From: Tomitella biformata AHU 1821
Lineage (GTDB): Bacteria; Actinomycetota; Actinomycetes; Mycobacteriales; Mycobacteriaceae
Direction of reading: 5' to 3'
Length of the DNA stretch: 64,000 nt
Assembly: GCF_000524475.1 (NCBI RefSeq)
Contig: NZ_BAVQ01000070.1
Span: 211,631-275,630 of the forward strand
Part shown: piece after piece, positions 7,589 to 16,609 of the stretch
Layout of the letters: each line of letters opens with the position of its first letter
Numbering within the stretch: the first letter of the stretch is position 1
Made by a program: the position numbers and the translations under genes
The notes under the pieces: model-generated
Databases searched by the model: none
Told to the model about the DNA's origin: nothing
Seen by the model: the letters and a program-made list of their open reading frames with translations, nothing else

Positions 7589-8713
7589 ATGCGAGTTCCC
7601 TTCGCAGGCTCTCCACGTCCCACTATTGGCGTGGAGTGGGAACTCGCATTGGTCGACCGCGCCTCGCGAGACCTGCGCAACGATGCGGATCCGCTGTTCG
7701 AGGCTGTGCAGCGCCAGCTCGGCGGCGTGACCCCGCACGTGCACAAAGAACTGCTGAAGAACACTGTCGAGCTGGTCACTGGCATCTGCGAGACCGTGCC
7801 CCAGGCGATGGACGACCTGAGCGGCAGCCTGCGCGTGGTGCGCGCGGCGGCGGACCCGCTGGGCATCGACCTGATCTCCGCGGGGGCACATCCCTTCGCA
7901 CAGTGGAACGAGCAGCAGCTCACCGAGGGCGACCGCTACCTCGAGCTGATCTCCCGCACCCAGTGGTGGGGCCGGCAGATGCTCATCTGGGGCGTGCACG
8001 TGCACGTGGGCATCTCCTCGGAGCACAAGGTGTTCCCCATTCTCAACGCGCTGCTGCTGCACTATCCGCACCTGCTGGCGCTGTCCGCGTCCTCGCCGAT
8101 CTGGGCGGGCCAGGACACCGGCTACGCCAGCAACCGGGCGATGATGTTCCAGCAGCTGCCCACCGCCGGCCTCCCCTTCCAATTCGCCGAGTGGTCCGAG
8201 TACGAGAATTTCATCGGCGACCAGATGGCCACCGGCATCATCGACCACCTCAACGAGATCCGCTGGGACATCCGCCCCGCCCCGCACCTGGGCACCATCG
8301 AGATCCGGGTGTGCGACGGCATCCCCACCGTGGCGGAGCTCGAGTCGATCGTCGCGCTCATCCAATGCCTCGTGGTGGACCTGGACCGCCGGCTCGACGC
8401 GGGCGAGACACTGCCGTCGTTGCAGCCCTGGCACGTGCAGGAGAATAAGTGGCGCGCCGCCCGCTACGGCCTAGACGCCGAGGTGATCGTGGGCGCCGAC
8501 AACTCCGAGCGCCTCGTCACCGACGACCTTGACGAGCTGCTGAACCGCCTGGAGCCGATCGCCGCCGAACTCGGGTGCGTCCGCGAGCTCTCCCAGGTGT
8601 CGGAGATCCCCCGTCGGGGCGCGTCGTATCAACGCCAGCGCGCGGTCGCGAAGGCCACGGGCGGAGACTTGCGCGCGGTCGTGGACTCACTGGTCCACGA
8701 GCTAGACCGCTAG
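7589..8713 (+). CDS. YbdK-family glutamate--cysteine ligase (carboxylate-amine ligase)
   Basis: 374 residues, closely resembling M. tuberculosis Rv0433. ATP-dependent ligation of glutamate to an amine such as cysteine in the cytosol. Family signatures: PTIGVEWELALVD (about 11-23), HKELLKNTVELVTGICE (about 52-68), WWGRQMLIWGVHVHVGI (about 128-144), GYASNRAMMFQQLPTAGLPF and the long run EIRWDIRPAPHLGTIEIRVCDG. Length is normal. It lies 10 bp after the SodC-like gene and is convergent with mrpG, leaving only 11 bp between stop codons. In mycolata with mycothiol the physiological product is unclear; weak gamma-glutamylcysteine synthesis has been described for YbdK proteins. Confidence 0.88.
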   Translation: MRVPFAGSPRPTIGVEWELALVDRASRDLRNDADPLFEAVQRQLGGVTPHVHKELLKNTVELVTGICETVPQAMDDLSGSLRVVRAAADPLGIDLISAGAHPFAQWNEQQLTEGDRYLELISRTQWWGRQMLIWGVHVHVGISSEHKVFPILNALLLHYPHLLALSASSPIWAGQDTGYASNRAMMFQQLPTAGLPFQFAEWSEYENFIGDQMATGIIDHLNEIRWDIRPAPHLGTIEIRVCDGIPTVAELESIVALIQCLVVDLDRRLDAGETLPSLQPWHVQENKWRAARYGLDAEVIVGADNSERLVTDDLDELLNRLEPIAAELGCVRELSQVSEIPRRGASYQRQRAVAKATGGDLRAVVDSLVHELDR

Positions 8714-8724
8714 AGGTTGAACCG

Positions 8725-9075
8725 CTAGAGGTCGTCGTCGTCTTCATCCTCCGGCGGCATCTCATCCCGCGTCACCAGGTCCGCGCGCAGCCCGCGCTCA
8801 CGGTAGGACGTGCGGCCCACCAAGTGCGCGAACACCGGCGAGACGATGAAGGTGAACAGCCCGGCGAGCACGAGCATGCCGATGTCGACGTTGCCGCGCA
8901 GCCGGATGCCGGCGCCGATGAGGATCAGCAGCAGGCCGAAGACCTGCGTCTTGGTGGACGGGTGCATGCGGCTGATGGTGTCTGGGAATCGGACCAAGCC
9001 GATCGCCGCGGTGAGCGCGAACAAGGATCCGATCAGGACCAGGGCGCTGGCGACAATGTCGAGGAAGGTGTTCAT
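8725..9075 (-). CDS. mrpG: Na+/H+ antiporter subunit G
   Basis: 116 residues with three membrane helices (LDIVASALVLIGSLFALTAAIGLVRF, then TQVFGLLLILIGAGI and IGMLVLAGLFTFIVSPVFAHLV). The motif RFPDTISRMHPSTKTQVFG is diagnostic for MrpG/MnhG/PhaG. It has an acidic tail (EDEDDDDL). It is the last gene of the operon; its ATG overlaps the mrpF stop as ATGA. Confidence 0.93.
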   Translation of the reverse strand: MNTFLDIVASALVLIGSLFALTAAIGLVRFPDTISRMHPSTKTQVFGLLLILIGAGIRLRGNVDIGMLVLAGLFTFIVSPVFAHLVGRTSYRERGLRADLVTRDEMPPEDEDDDDL

Positions 9076-9332
9076 CCGCGGTCACGCACCCGGAATCGGG
9101 GCACGCTGATCGAGCCGATGAAGCCGAGCAGCGCCAGCGCGACGAGCGCGGGTAGGACGGCGGACTCCTGGCTGAACGCGGCCCACGCGGCCATGCCGGA
9201 CAGGGACACGGACGCCACCATCTCCAGGGCCACCAGGCGGTCGAGGGTGCTGGGCCCGCGCAGTAGCCGAAACATCGACAGCAGCGCGGCGAGCACCAGG
9301 AAGATCCCGGCGATGGTCATGGTCACGGTCAT
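9072..9332 (-). CDS. mrpF: Na+/H+ antiporter subunit F
   Basis: 86 residues with three membrane helices. The motif RLLRGPSTLDRLVALEM (about 23-39) is the MrpF/MnhF/PhaF hallmark. The ATG at 9332 overlaps the mrpE stop (ATGA), which fixes the start; the reading frame is open far upstream but that part is antisense to mrpE codons. Part of the membrane antiporter complex. Confidence 0.9.
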   Translation of the reverse strand: MTVTMTIAGIFLVLAALLSMFRLLRGPSTLDRLVALEMVASVSLSGMAAWAAFSQESAVLPALVALALLGFIGSISVPRFRVRDRG

Positions 9333-9928
9333 CAGGGGGTCTCCTCCCCGTGGTGGAACGAGTCGCTGGGGTACTCGTGTGGCTGCCAGTCTTCCTCGCG
9401 CTCGAAGGCCCGGATGAACAGGTGCTGCAAGTGCGCGACCATCGTGTAGAACCGCTCGATCCGCTCGGGGGTGCCGACGTCGAGCACGTGGATGTAGAGG
9501 TCGCGCTTGGTGCGATCGACCTCCAGCACAATGGTGCCGGGGACCACGTTGATCGCGTCGACCAGCAGGCCCAGCACCAGGTCGGACTTCACCTTCGCGT
9601 TGACCTTCAAGATGGCGGTCAACGGCGGGGAGCCTGGCCGGCAGGCCAGCCAGGCGACCTCGACGCTGGACTTGGCGAGGTCCACCAGGATGCGGCCGAG
9701 CAGGCGCAGTGCCGAGAGCAGGTGGAGCTTGCCCTCGACGGGGACCGGCGGCAATGGCATGAGCACCAGCACGATGAGGCTCACCAAGATGCCGCCGACG
9801 ATGTTCGCGATGGTGATCTGTCCCCACAGCAACACCCAGACGAACGTCAGCCACGCCATCGCCCAGACCCGGATCAGGACGTCCCGGCGTGTCATCGGCA
9901 TGCGGAGGCGCTCGACGAAGTTGGTCAC
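9332..9928 (-). CDS. mrpE: Na+/H+ antiporter subunit E
   Basis: 198 residues. Two N-terminal membrane segments (RVWAMAWLTFVWVLLWG and NIVGGILVSLIVLVLMPL, about 20-62), then a cytosolic domain with VVPGTIVLEVDRTKRDLYIHVLDV, the MnhE signature. The start is GTG at 9928, overlapping the mrpD stop (GTGA). Length is slightly above the usual 160 residues owing to a hydrophilic C-terminal tail ending in a His-containing stretch. Confidence 0.92.
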   Translation of the reverse strand: MTNFVERLRMPMTRRDVLIRVWAMAWLTFVWVLLWGQITIANIVGGILVSLIVLVLMPLPPVPVEGKLHLLSALRLLGRILVDLAKSSVEVAWLACRPGSPPLTAILKVNAKVKSDLVLGLLVDAINVVPGTIVLEVDRTKRDLYIHVLDVGTPERIERFYTMVAHLQHLFIRAFEREEDWQPHEYPSDSFHHGEETP

Positions 9929-11529
9929 TGCCCACCCCCCAATCCAGTGTCGCCCAGCACGGCGTCGATGTAGACGGAGCGGTCGAGCAGCCCGTCGGCG
10001 GCCCGCTCGCTGTAGCCGACGAGGGGGCCGGCGAAGACTGTCATGGCCAGGCCCACGGCCACCAGGGCGACCGTCGCGCCGACCATGAGCACCGGCATCC
10101 GGCCGACGTCCTCGCGGTCCTGCAGGGCGATGTCGCCGACGTCGTCGAGAAGCACCTGCGGGCGGGCCGCGACTATATCGCCATCGGGGGCGTCATCGCG
10201 CGGTCGCCAGAAGGCCTTTGTCCACACGCGGGTCACGGCGTAGAGCGTGAGCAGGCTGGTGATCACCGCGCCGCCGACCAGCACCCAAGCGAGCGCTGAG
10301 CCGTCCTCCGCGCCCGCTTGCAACAGCGTGATCTTGCCGATGAACCCGGAGAACGGCGGGATGCCGCCCAGGTTCAGCGCCGGTATCAGATACAGCAGCG
10401 CCAGCAGCGGACTCGCGGCAGCCAGTCCGCCCAGGCGCAGCAGCGACGCCGATCCGGCCTGGCGCTCCATCAGCCCGACCACCAGGAACAGCGACGTCTG
10501 CACGATGATGTGGTGCGCCACGTAGAAGATCGCGCCGGTCAAGCCCAGGGAGCTGGATAGGGCGATGCCGAAGATCATGTAGCCGATATGGCTGACCAGG
10601 GTGAAGGAGAACAGCCGCTTGATGTCGGACTGCGCGATCGCGCCGAATATCCCGAACAGCATCGTGAGCAGGCCGGCGACCATCAGCACCGTGTTCAGCT
10701 CCCCGCCGGGGAACATCAGCGTGTGCGTGCGGATGATGGCGTAGATGCCGACCTTGGTCAGCAGCCCCGCGAACACGGCGGTGATCGGGGCGGGTGCGGT
10801 GGGGTAGGAGTCTGGCAGCCAGTTATACAGCGGGAACACCGCAGCCTTGATGCCGAACGCCACCAGCAGCACCGCGAAGATGGCGCTGCGGACCCCCACG
10901 TCCACGTCCTGGAGCTTGTTCGCCAGGTCCGCCAGGTTCAACGTGCCTGTCGCGGCGTAGGTGAACGCGATGCCGGCGAGGAACACCAGCGAGGACAACA
11001 TCGAGACCATCACGTAGGTGACGCCCGCGTTGACGCGGTCCGCGCTGGCGCCCAGGGTCAGCAGCACGAAGCTCGCGGCCAGGAGCACCTCGAAGCCGAC
11101 ATACAGGTTGAATAGGTCGCCGGCCAGGAACGCGTTGGACACGCCCGCGGCCATGACCAGGTAGGCGGGTTGGAAGATCGAGACGGGCTGGTGCTCGTCG
11201 CCGTCGCGGATACCTTGGCCCACGGAGTAGACCATGACCGCGAGCAGCACAATCGACGCGATCACCAGCATCAGGGCCGACAGCCGGTCGGAGACCAGCG
11301 TGATGCCGATCGGGGTGTCCCAGCCGCCGACCTGCAGCGCGCGCGCCCCATGCCGGTCCGCGAACACCAGCAGGGCGCCGGCCACGACGACGCCGACGGC
11401 GAGGACCGCGATGCTGACGAGTTGCTGGGCGCGGCGGAAGCGGCCCAGCGCCATGGCGATGCCGGCGCCGAAGAACGGCAGGAGCACGGGCAGCGGGATG
11501 AGCGTGTCGATGATGTTCGCCTCGTCCAT
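9925..11529 (-). CDS. mrpD: Na+/H+ antiporter subunit D
   Basis: 534 residues of the complex I NuoN/M-like proton-translocating family, about 14 membrane helices. Visible signatures: NLYVGFEVLLAASFVLLTLG (about 123-142), VFPLYNWLPDSYPTAPAPITAVFAGLLTKVGIYAIIR with the conserved Lys, and FSFTLVSHIGYMIFG. A hydrophilic insert with RPRDDAPDGD lies before the last helices. It exchanges Na+ (or K+) for H+ with MrpA and supports pH and salt homeostasis. One-base overlap with mrpC (TGATG). Confidence 0.93.
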   Translation of the reverse strand: MDEANIIDTLIPLPVLLPFFGAGIAMALGRFRRAQQLVSIAVLAVGVVVAGALLVFADRHGARALQVGGWDTPIGITLVSDRLSALMLVIASIVLLAVMVYSVGQGIRDGDEHQPVSIFQPAYLVMAAGVSNAFLAGDLFNLYVGFEVLLAASFVLLTLGASADRVNAGVTYVMVSMLSSLVFLAGIAFTYAATGTLNLADLANKLQDVDVGVRSAIFAVLLVAFGIKAAVFPLYNWLPDSYPTAPAPITAVFAGLLTKVGIYAIIRTHTLMFPGGELNTVLMVAGLLTMLFGIFGAIAQSDIKRLFSFTLVSHIGYMIFGIALSSSLGLTGAIFYVAHHIIVQTSLFLVVGLMERQAGSASLLRLGGLAAASPLLALLYLIPALNLGGIPPFSGFIGKITLLQAGAEDGSALAWVLVGGAVITSLLTLYAVTRVWTKAFWRPRDDAPDGDIVAARPQVLLDDVGDIALQDREDVGRMPVLMVGATVALVAVGLAMTVFAGPLVGYSERAADGLLDRSVYIDAVLGDTGLGGGQ

Positions 11530-11993
11530 CAGCGCTCACCGGCGTTCTCGGGGCCGAACACGTCGCCTGCCTTGGTGGCCTCGCCGGTGCGCGGATCGCT
11601 CGAACGGTCGAGCGCCGGGTCCTCGGCGGCGGTGCGCAGGCTCAACCTGGTGTCTTCCTCATCGTCCTCAATATCGTCATCGGTGTTGCTGGCGGTGAAC
11701 GCGCGGTAGGCCAAGGCCAGCACGAACGCGGCCAGCCCCATCGAGATGACGATCGCGGTCAAGATCATGCCCTGGGCCAGGGGATCGGCCATCGTCGTGT
11801 AGACGTTGGAGCTGCTGCCGATGATCGGCGCGGTCCCGGCCGCACCGCCGGCGACGAGGATCAGCAGGTTGATGCCGTTGCCCGCGAGCATGAGCCCCAG
11901 CAGCATGCGCAGGATGGAGCGGTCCATCAGCAGGTAGACGCCGGCGGCGACGAGGACGCCGACGACGATGAGCAGGCCGAAATCTGCGGTCAC
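11529..11993 (-). CDS. mrpC: Na+/H+ antiporter subunit C
   Basis: 154 residues, NuoK-like. Three membrane helices; the signatures DRSILRMLLGLMLAGNGINLLIL and MADPLAQGMILTAIVISMGLAAFVLALAYR are typical of MnhC/MrpC. The C-terminus is an acidic tail (DDDIEDDEEDTRL) about 45 residues longer than in most homologues. The ATG overlaps the mrpA stop (ATGA). Confidence 0.93.
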   Translation of the reverse strand: MTADFGLLIVVGVLVAAGVYLLMDRSILRMLLGLMLAGNGINLLILVAGGAAGTAPIIGSSSNVYTTMADPLAQGMILTAIVISMGLAAFVLALAYRAFTASNTDDDIEDDEEDTRLSLRTAAEDPALDRSSDPRTGEATKAGDVFGPENAGER

Positions 11994-14815
11994 TGCAGCT
12001 TCACCTCCGTCTTCGAGTCGAGTCGCGCGCCGAGACTGCGGAGGATGTCCAAGACCACGCCGACGACGATCAGATACACGCCGACGTCGAAGAACAGCGC
12101 CGTGACCAGCTTGATTTCGCCGAGCAGCGGCAGCGTCACCTCCAAGATCGCCGATGACAGCACCGGGGCGCCGAGCAGCAATGACCCCACCGCGGTGCCC
12201 GTGCAGAACAGCAGGCCGACGCCCAGCAGCTTCCCGGCGTCCACCGGCAGCGCCTCGCCGATCTCATAGCGCCCACCCGCGAGGTAACGCAGCGTCAGCG
12301 CCAGGCCCGCCGTCAGGCCGCCAGCGAAGCCGCCGCCGGGATGGTTGTGGCCGGTGAAGAAGAAATACAGCGAGAGCACCATGACGGTGGGGAAGACCAG
12401 GCGCGTCGTCATCTCCAGCACCAGGGAGCGGGCCATGGTGTCCGTCAGACCGGACCCGCGCAGGCGGGTCACGCGCGTGTCTTTGCGGTACAGCTCGTCC
12501 GGTGCGTCGGCCACCCGCAGGGCCGCGCCGAAGCGGCGGTGGCGGAAGACCAGGCTCGCGACGCCGGTGGCCGCGACCAGCAGCACCGACACCTCGCCGA
12601 GCGTGTCCCACGCGCGGATGTCGACCAGTAGGACGTTGACGACGTTCTTGCCGCCGCCGCGGTCATACGCGGCCTCGGGCAAAAGCGCGGAGATCGGGGC
12701 CGCGGTGCGGGCGTTGATCGCATACGCGCCAAGCAGCGCGATCATGGTGCCGACCAGCACGGAGACCGCCACGCGCATGCTCCGGAACGTGGCCAGCGCG
12801 CGGTGCGTCTCCACTCGCGGGGCCGCCTCGGGCGGGAGCTTGCGCAGCACCAGCACGAACACCACCAGCAGCAGGGTCTCCACGAGGAACTGAGTCAGAG
12901 CCAGGTCCGGGGCACCGTGCAGGGCGAAGATCATCGCCATCCCGTAGCCCGTGAAGCCGATCATCAGCACCGCGGCGAGGCGGTTGCGCAGCACCGTGGC
13001 GGCCAGGGCGGGCACCACCATGAGCAGCCCGATCGCGAATTGCCACGGCACGTCCCACAGCTTCAGGTCCAGCTGCGGGCGGCCCAACACCAAGAGCGTG
13101 ACCGACGGCAGCAGGACGAGTGTGACGAGGATGGTGCCCTGTGTCAGGGGCAGCGAGCCGCGTTGGGTGGAGGTGGTCATCCGCAGCGAGATGCGGTCCG
13201 CCGAGCGCAGCGCCCAGGCGTAGACGCGGTCGGCGTTGCCGAGCGGGGGATTGCGCAGATGCGCCTTGGTCACGCGGCCATGGGCGAAGAACAACGCGAT
13301 GCCGGCGGCGAACACCAGGACGGTCAGCCATAGCGGCAGCGAGAAGCCGTGCCACAGCGACAGGTAACCCGGATGGTCGGAAGCGGGGCCGACAGTGTCC
13401 GCGTACGGCACCAGCAGGCGATCCATCGTCCCCGGCATCAGGCCTGCGACCAGTCCCAACGCGGCCAGAGTGCCCGGCGCGAGCAGCAGCAGCACGCCCG
13501 GCTTGTGCATCGAGACGACGGCGGGGCTTGGCGGGACGCCCTTGCCCGCGAACGCGCCGGAGAGCACCCGCAGCGTGTACGCCACGGTGAACGTAGAGCC
13601 CACGACGAGACCGCCGAGCACCACCCACGCCAACACCGGGCTGTCCTCCATCGCCGCGAAGGCGGCCTCCTTGCCGACAAAGCCCAGGAACGGGGGCGCG
13701 CCAGCCATGCTGGCCGCCGCGGCCACGGCGATGATCGCCATCACCGGCGATTTTCGGCCGAGCCCCGCGAGCTCCCGGATATCGCGGGTGCCAGTGGTGT
13801 GGTCGACCGCTCCGACGATCATGAACAAGGCGGACTTGAACAGCGCGTGCGCCACGACGATCGCGAGCCCGGCGAGCGCGGCGTCGCGCGTGCCCATGCC
13901 GATGAGCACCATCATGAAGCCCAGCTGGCTGACGGTGCCGAACGCGAGGATTAGCTTGAGGTCGTGCTCCCGCAGCGCCCGCCAGCCGGCGAGGATCAGG
14001 GTGAGCAGGCCGAGCGTGATGACCGTCGGCCGCCAGGTCGGCGCGTCCGCGAAGCCTGGCGCCAGCCGTGCCACCAGGAAGATGCCGGCCTTGACCATCG
14101 CCGCGGCGTGCAGGTAAGCGCTGACGGGGGTGGGCGCGGCCATGGCGCCGGGGAGCCAGAAGTGGAAGGGCACGATGGCGGACTTGCTCAGCGCGCCGAT
14201 GAGCAGCAGCACGACGGCGACGTTGGCCAGCAGGCCGGTCGGCGGGTCCGCGACCAGCTCCGACAGGAGGTAGGTGCCGCTGCGCTGGCCCAGGGCGATG
14301 ATGCCGACGAGCATGGCGAGCCCGCCCGCAGTCGTCACCAGCAGGGCCTTGGTGGCACTGTCGCGGCTGGTGGCACGCTCCGCATAGTGGCCGACGAGGA
14401 GGAAGGAGAGCACCGTGGTGATCTCCCAGAAGACATAGAGTAGGAGCATGTTGTCGCTGAGCACGAGGCCGAACATCGCGCCCGCGAACGCCGTGAGCTG
14501 GGCGGCGAACAGGCCGAGGCGCGGCTCTGTGTCCTTGAAGTACCGCGCGCAGTAGACCAGCACCAGGGCCCCGACGCCGAGCACAAGGACCACCAGCACT
14601 TGGGCCAGCGAGTCGTATCTGAACGAGAAGTTCATCGACAGTTCGGGCACCCACGCACGGTCGATGCGGGCCCCAGAGTCCCAGTCCGTGATCGCCCAGA
14701 CGAGGCCCCCGAGGGGCACTAGGGCGAGCAGATAGAACGCGTTGCGACCGAGCCAGCGCACGAGGAGTGGCGCGAGTGCGGCAGCGAGCGCGTGCGCGCC
14801 GAGAATGGTGATCAA
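11990..14815 (-). CDS. mrpA: Na+/H+ antiporter subunit A with fused subunit B domain
   Basis: 941 residues. The N-terminal NuoL-like part (about 1-480) shows NMLLLYVFWEITTVLSFLLVG, KSAIVPFHFWLPGAMAAPTPVSAYLHAAAMVKAGI with the conserved Lys, and HALFKSALFMIVG. A middle MnhB-like/DUF4040 section (about 590-660) carries GYGMAMIFALHGAPDLALTQFLVE. The C-terminal MrpB domain (about 800-935) has FPTVMVLSLYFFFTGHNHPGGGFAGGL. No separate mrpB exists, as expected for the MrpAB-fused operon type. First gene of a six-gene, fully overlapping operon. A -10-like TAGGAT lies at 14862-14857 on the minus strand. Confidence 0.93.
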   Translation of the reverse strand: MITILGAHALAAALAPLLVRWLGRNAFYLLALVPLGGLVWAITDWDSGARIDRAWVPELSMNFSFRYDSLAQVLVVLVLGVGALVLVYCARYFKDTEPRLGLFAAQLTAFAGAMFGLVLSDNMLLLYVFWEITTVLSFLLVGHYAERATSRDSATKALLVTTAGGLAMLVGIIALGQRSGTYLLSELVADPPTGLLANVAVVLLLIGALSKSAIVPFHFWLPGAMAAPTPVSAYLHAAAMVKAGIFLVARLAPGFADAPTWRPTVITLGLLTLILAGWRALREHDLKLILAFGTVSQLGFMMVLIGMGTRDAALAGLAIVVAHALFKSALFMIVGAVDHTTGTRDIRELAGLGRKSPVMAIIAVAAAASMAGAPPFLGFVGKEAAFAAMEDSPVLAWVVLGGLVVGSTFTVAYTLRVLSGAFAGKGVPPSPAVVSMHKPGVLLLLAPGTLAALGLVAGLMPGTMDRLLVPYADTVGPASDHPGYLSLWHGFSLPLWLTVLVFAAGIALFFAHGRVTKAHLRNPPLGNADRVYAWALRSADRISLRMTTSTQRGSLPLTQGTILVTLVLLPSVTLLVLGRPQLDLKLWDVPWQFAIGLLMVVPALAATVLRNRLAAVLMIGFTGYGMAMIFALHGAPDLALTQFLVETLLLVVFVLVLRKLPPEAAPRVETHRALATFRSMRVAVSVLVGTMIALLGAYAINARTAAPISALLPEAAYDRGGGKNVVNVLLVDIRAWDTLGEVSVLLVAATGVASLVFRHRRFGAALRVADAPDELYRKDTRVTRLRGSGLTDTMARSLVLEMTTRLVFPTVMVLSLYFFFTGHNHPGGGFAGGLTAGLALTLRYLAGGRYEIGEALPVDAGKLLGVGLLFCTGTAVGSLLLGAPVLSSAILEVTLPLLGEIKLVTALFFDVGVYLIVVGVVLDILRSLGARLDSKTEVKLQ

Positions 14816-14976
14816 GTACTGCTCCAGCCGGGCTCGTCGACGGTTGGGACTCGTTAATCCTAGTGTTACGCCCCTGTTCGCAAGGTCAGCGGCCCTAAAA
14901 ACCGAAAAAAGTTAGACGCGGATCCGCCTCCTGTGGTAATTTCTTTTCGTCGCATTGGGGGGACAGGTAAGAGCAC

Positions 14977-15029
14977 ATCTCGACCGGCCGGGTAGCAGGG
15001 GTTGCTAACGCCACGTGGTCGGTCGAGAT
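14977..15029. repeat. Long inverted repeat in the leader of the PE gene
   Basis: ATCTCGACCG (14977-14986) is perfectly complementary to CGGTCGAGAT (15020-15029), loop 33 nt, ending 34 nt before the PE start codon. It is the only strong structure in the 248-bp gap between mrpA and PE. It may be an operator for the ESX locus or a leader hairpin; there is no T-run, so a simple terminator is less likely. Confidence 0.5.
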
Positions 15030-15063
15030 TGCACTGTGGGATTGGCACCTGGGGGAGATCTTT

Positions 15064-15378
15064 ATGGGGAATGGCACTTTTGTTTTTGTCAGCCCGGCCG
15101 CGCTTGTCGCCGCCGCGGCGCAATTAGACGGCATCGCGGAGCAGATCAGCATCTCCCGCGCCGCGCACAGCCCGACGGTGCACGTAATGCCCGCTGCGCT
15201 GGAGGAAGTCTCCCGATCAGTCTCGCGCAACCAGCACCAGGTGGCCGACAGCTTCGATATCGCGGCTGAGACCGGCGCCCGGGAATTGCGCCGCGCCGCA
15301 GAGTTGTTACGCGTGCAGGCCGCCGCTTATCTGCAACAGGAAATTATCACTTCGGCTGCCCTCGACATCATTCTGTAG
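15064..15378 (+). CDS. PE family protein
   Basis: 104 residues, nearly all PE domain: starts MGNGTFVFVSPAALVAAAAQLDGIA, matching the family opening in which FVxxPxxLxxAAxxLxxI is conserved. Two long helices follow. Tyr89 and Glu93 (YLQQE) form the YxxxD/E type VII export signal after the helical hairpin. RBS GGGGGAG lies 7 nt before the ATG. No C-terminal extension, as in the ancestral PE type. It is followed by PPE and EspG, its expected secretion partner and chaperone. Confidence 0.87.
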   Translation: MGNGTFVFVSPAALVAAAAQLDGIAEQISISRAAHSPTVHVMPAALEEVSRSVSRNQHQVADSFDIAAETGARELRRAAELLRVQAAAYLQQEIITSAALDIIL

Positions 15379-15466
15379 GTAGTCCAACAGTTGAAATTGA
15401 CGCTATATGTCGTGGTTCTCAGCTATTTTTCGCGGGCCGGGATGTCTCATTTAGGGGTGGGCGCAA

Positions 15467-16609
15467 ATGATGGGTTTCACAGGGGTGGTCTGGTTCCCGC
15501 GGGGGGCCACGAGGATGTCGATTGAACTCTATGGGGGGCCGGGGCCGGTGCCGCTGGGCGCGGCTTCCGCGTCGTGGGGCGCGTTGGCCACGCAGTTGAC
15601 CGAGGCCTCGGTGATCCTCGCCGGCACCGTCACCGGCCTGGCCGCGGGCTGGCGCGGCCCGGCCGGCGATATGGCCCTGGCGAGCTTCGCCAACTTTGGG
15701 GTGTGGATGGGCGAGACCATCGAGCATGCCGGTCGGATGAGCGGGACCACCGGCGCGGGCGCCGCCTCGTACCTCGCCTCGGCGGTGGTGATGCCGAGCC
15801 CGGCGGAGATCGCGATCACCAAGGCCGCGATGGCCGCCACCACCGTCGCCGCCGCGTCGACCGGCGCGGGCCTGGGCGCGGCTGTCGCCGCGAACGAGGC
15901 CGCCGAGCGGGAGATGGACATCCGCGCCACTCTCGCCATGGAGGGCTACGAGTCCGCCTCCACCCTGCTCAGCCTGCTGATCCCGTTCCGCCCCGCCCCG
16001 CCGATCGCGATCCCCGAGGTGCAGCAGGTGGGAATAGCCACCGATTTCATCGCCGGATTGGCCGCGGAGGCGCCCACTGCGTTGACGGAATACGCGGGAC
16101 CCGTCGGCGGGCAGATCCTCTCGCACGGCACGAGCGCGACAGTGTCCATCGCCACCCATGCCGCAGGCCTGGACATGGGGGGAGCCCAGCCGCAGTCGAG
16201 CGCCGTGGCTGCCAAGCCGGTGCTGCCCGCCGCGACAGGCGGCGGCGGATCCATGTCGGGGATGGCGGGATTCGCTGGCGGCGCGGGCACTGGGGGCACT
16301 ACGGGCACTCCCGGGACCGCCAGGCCTGGCGCGCTACGGCTGGGAGTGCCGATGGCAGGCTCGCTCAGCGGTCCCGGCGGCGCGGGCGGGGCCAATGCCT
16401 CGGGGGGAACTAGCGCGACCGAGCGGGCCGCGGGTTCCTCGCGGATGGGCGGCGCGCCCATGCGCGGCGCGGGCGGGAGCGCGGCGGCCAACACGGATGA
16501 CGAATATGACAGCCCCGACTATTTGCGCCGCTTCGACCAGCTCGAGGACGGCCGCACGGTGGTGCCGGCGGTGATCGGCGGGGCCGCCGCGACCCCGGAC
16601 GCGACGTGA
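15467..16609 (+). CDS. PPE family protein
   Basis: 380 residues. The N-terminal PPE-type domain (about 1-180) has RMSIELYGGPGPVPLGAASASWGALA, corresponding to the PPE opening, and Trp62-Arg63-Gly64 as the WxG turn. The usual Pro-Pro-Glu near the start is not present, so it is a divergent PPE. Then comes a Gly/Ala/Ser-rich tail (about 225-345) with many GG and SG dipeptides. It should pair with the upstream PE and be exported by this ESX system. The first of two tandem ATG codons is used. Its stop overlaps the espG GTG. Confidence 0.82.
   Translation: MMGFTGVVWFPRGATRMSIELYGGPGPVPLGAASASWGALATQLTEASVILAGTVTGLAAGWRGPAGDMALASFANFGVWMGETIEHAGRMSGTTGAGAASYLASAVVMPSPAEIAITKAAMAATTVAAASTGAGLGAAVAANEAAEREMDIRATLAMEGYESASTLLSLLIPFRPAPPIAIPEVQQVGIATDFIAGLAAEAPTALTEYAGPVGGQILSHGTSATVSIATHAAGLDMGGAQPQSSAVAAKPVLPAATGGGGSMSGMAGFAGGAGTGGTTGTPGTARPGALRLGVPMAGSLSGPGGAGGANASGGTSATERAAGSSRMGGAPMRGAGGSAAANTDDEYDSPDYLRRFDQLEDGRTVVPAVIGGAAATPDAT

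Noticed and set aside
8703..8730. Direct repeat ACCGCTAGAGGT around the ybdK stop
   Set aside because: Two 12-bp copies 15 bp apart in a convergent gap; no sign of an element or att site.
8798..9085. Long open frames antisense or out of frame to the Mrp, ESX, moeA and metE genes
   Set aside because: High-GC shadows with Arg/Pro/Ala/Gly-rich translations; the overlapping gene is a recognised family in each case.
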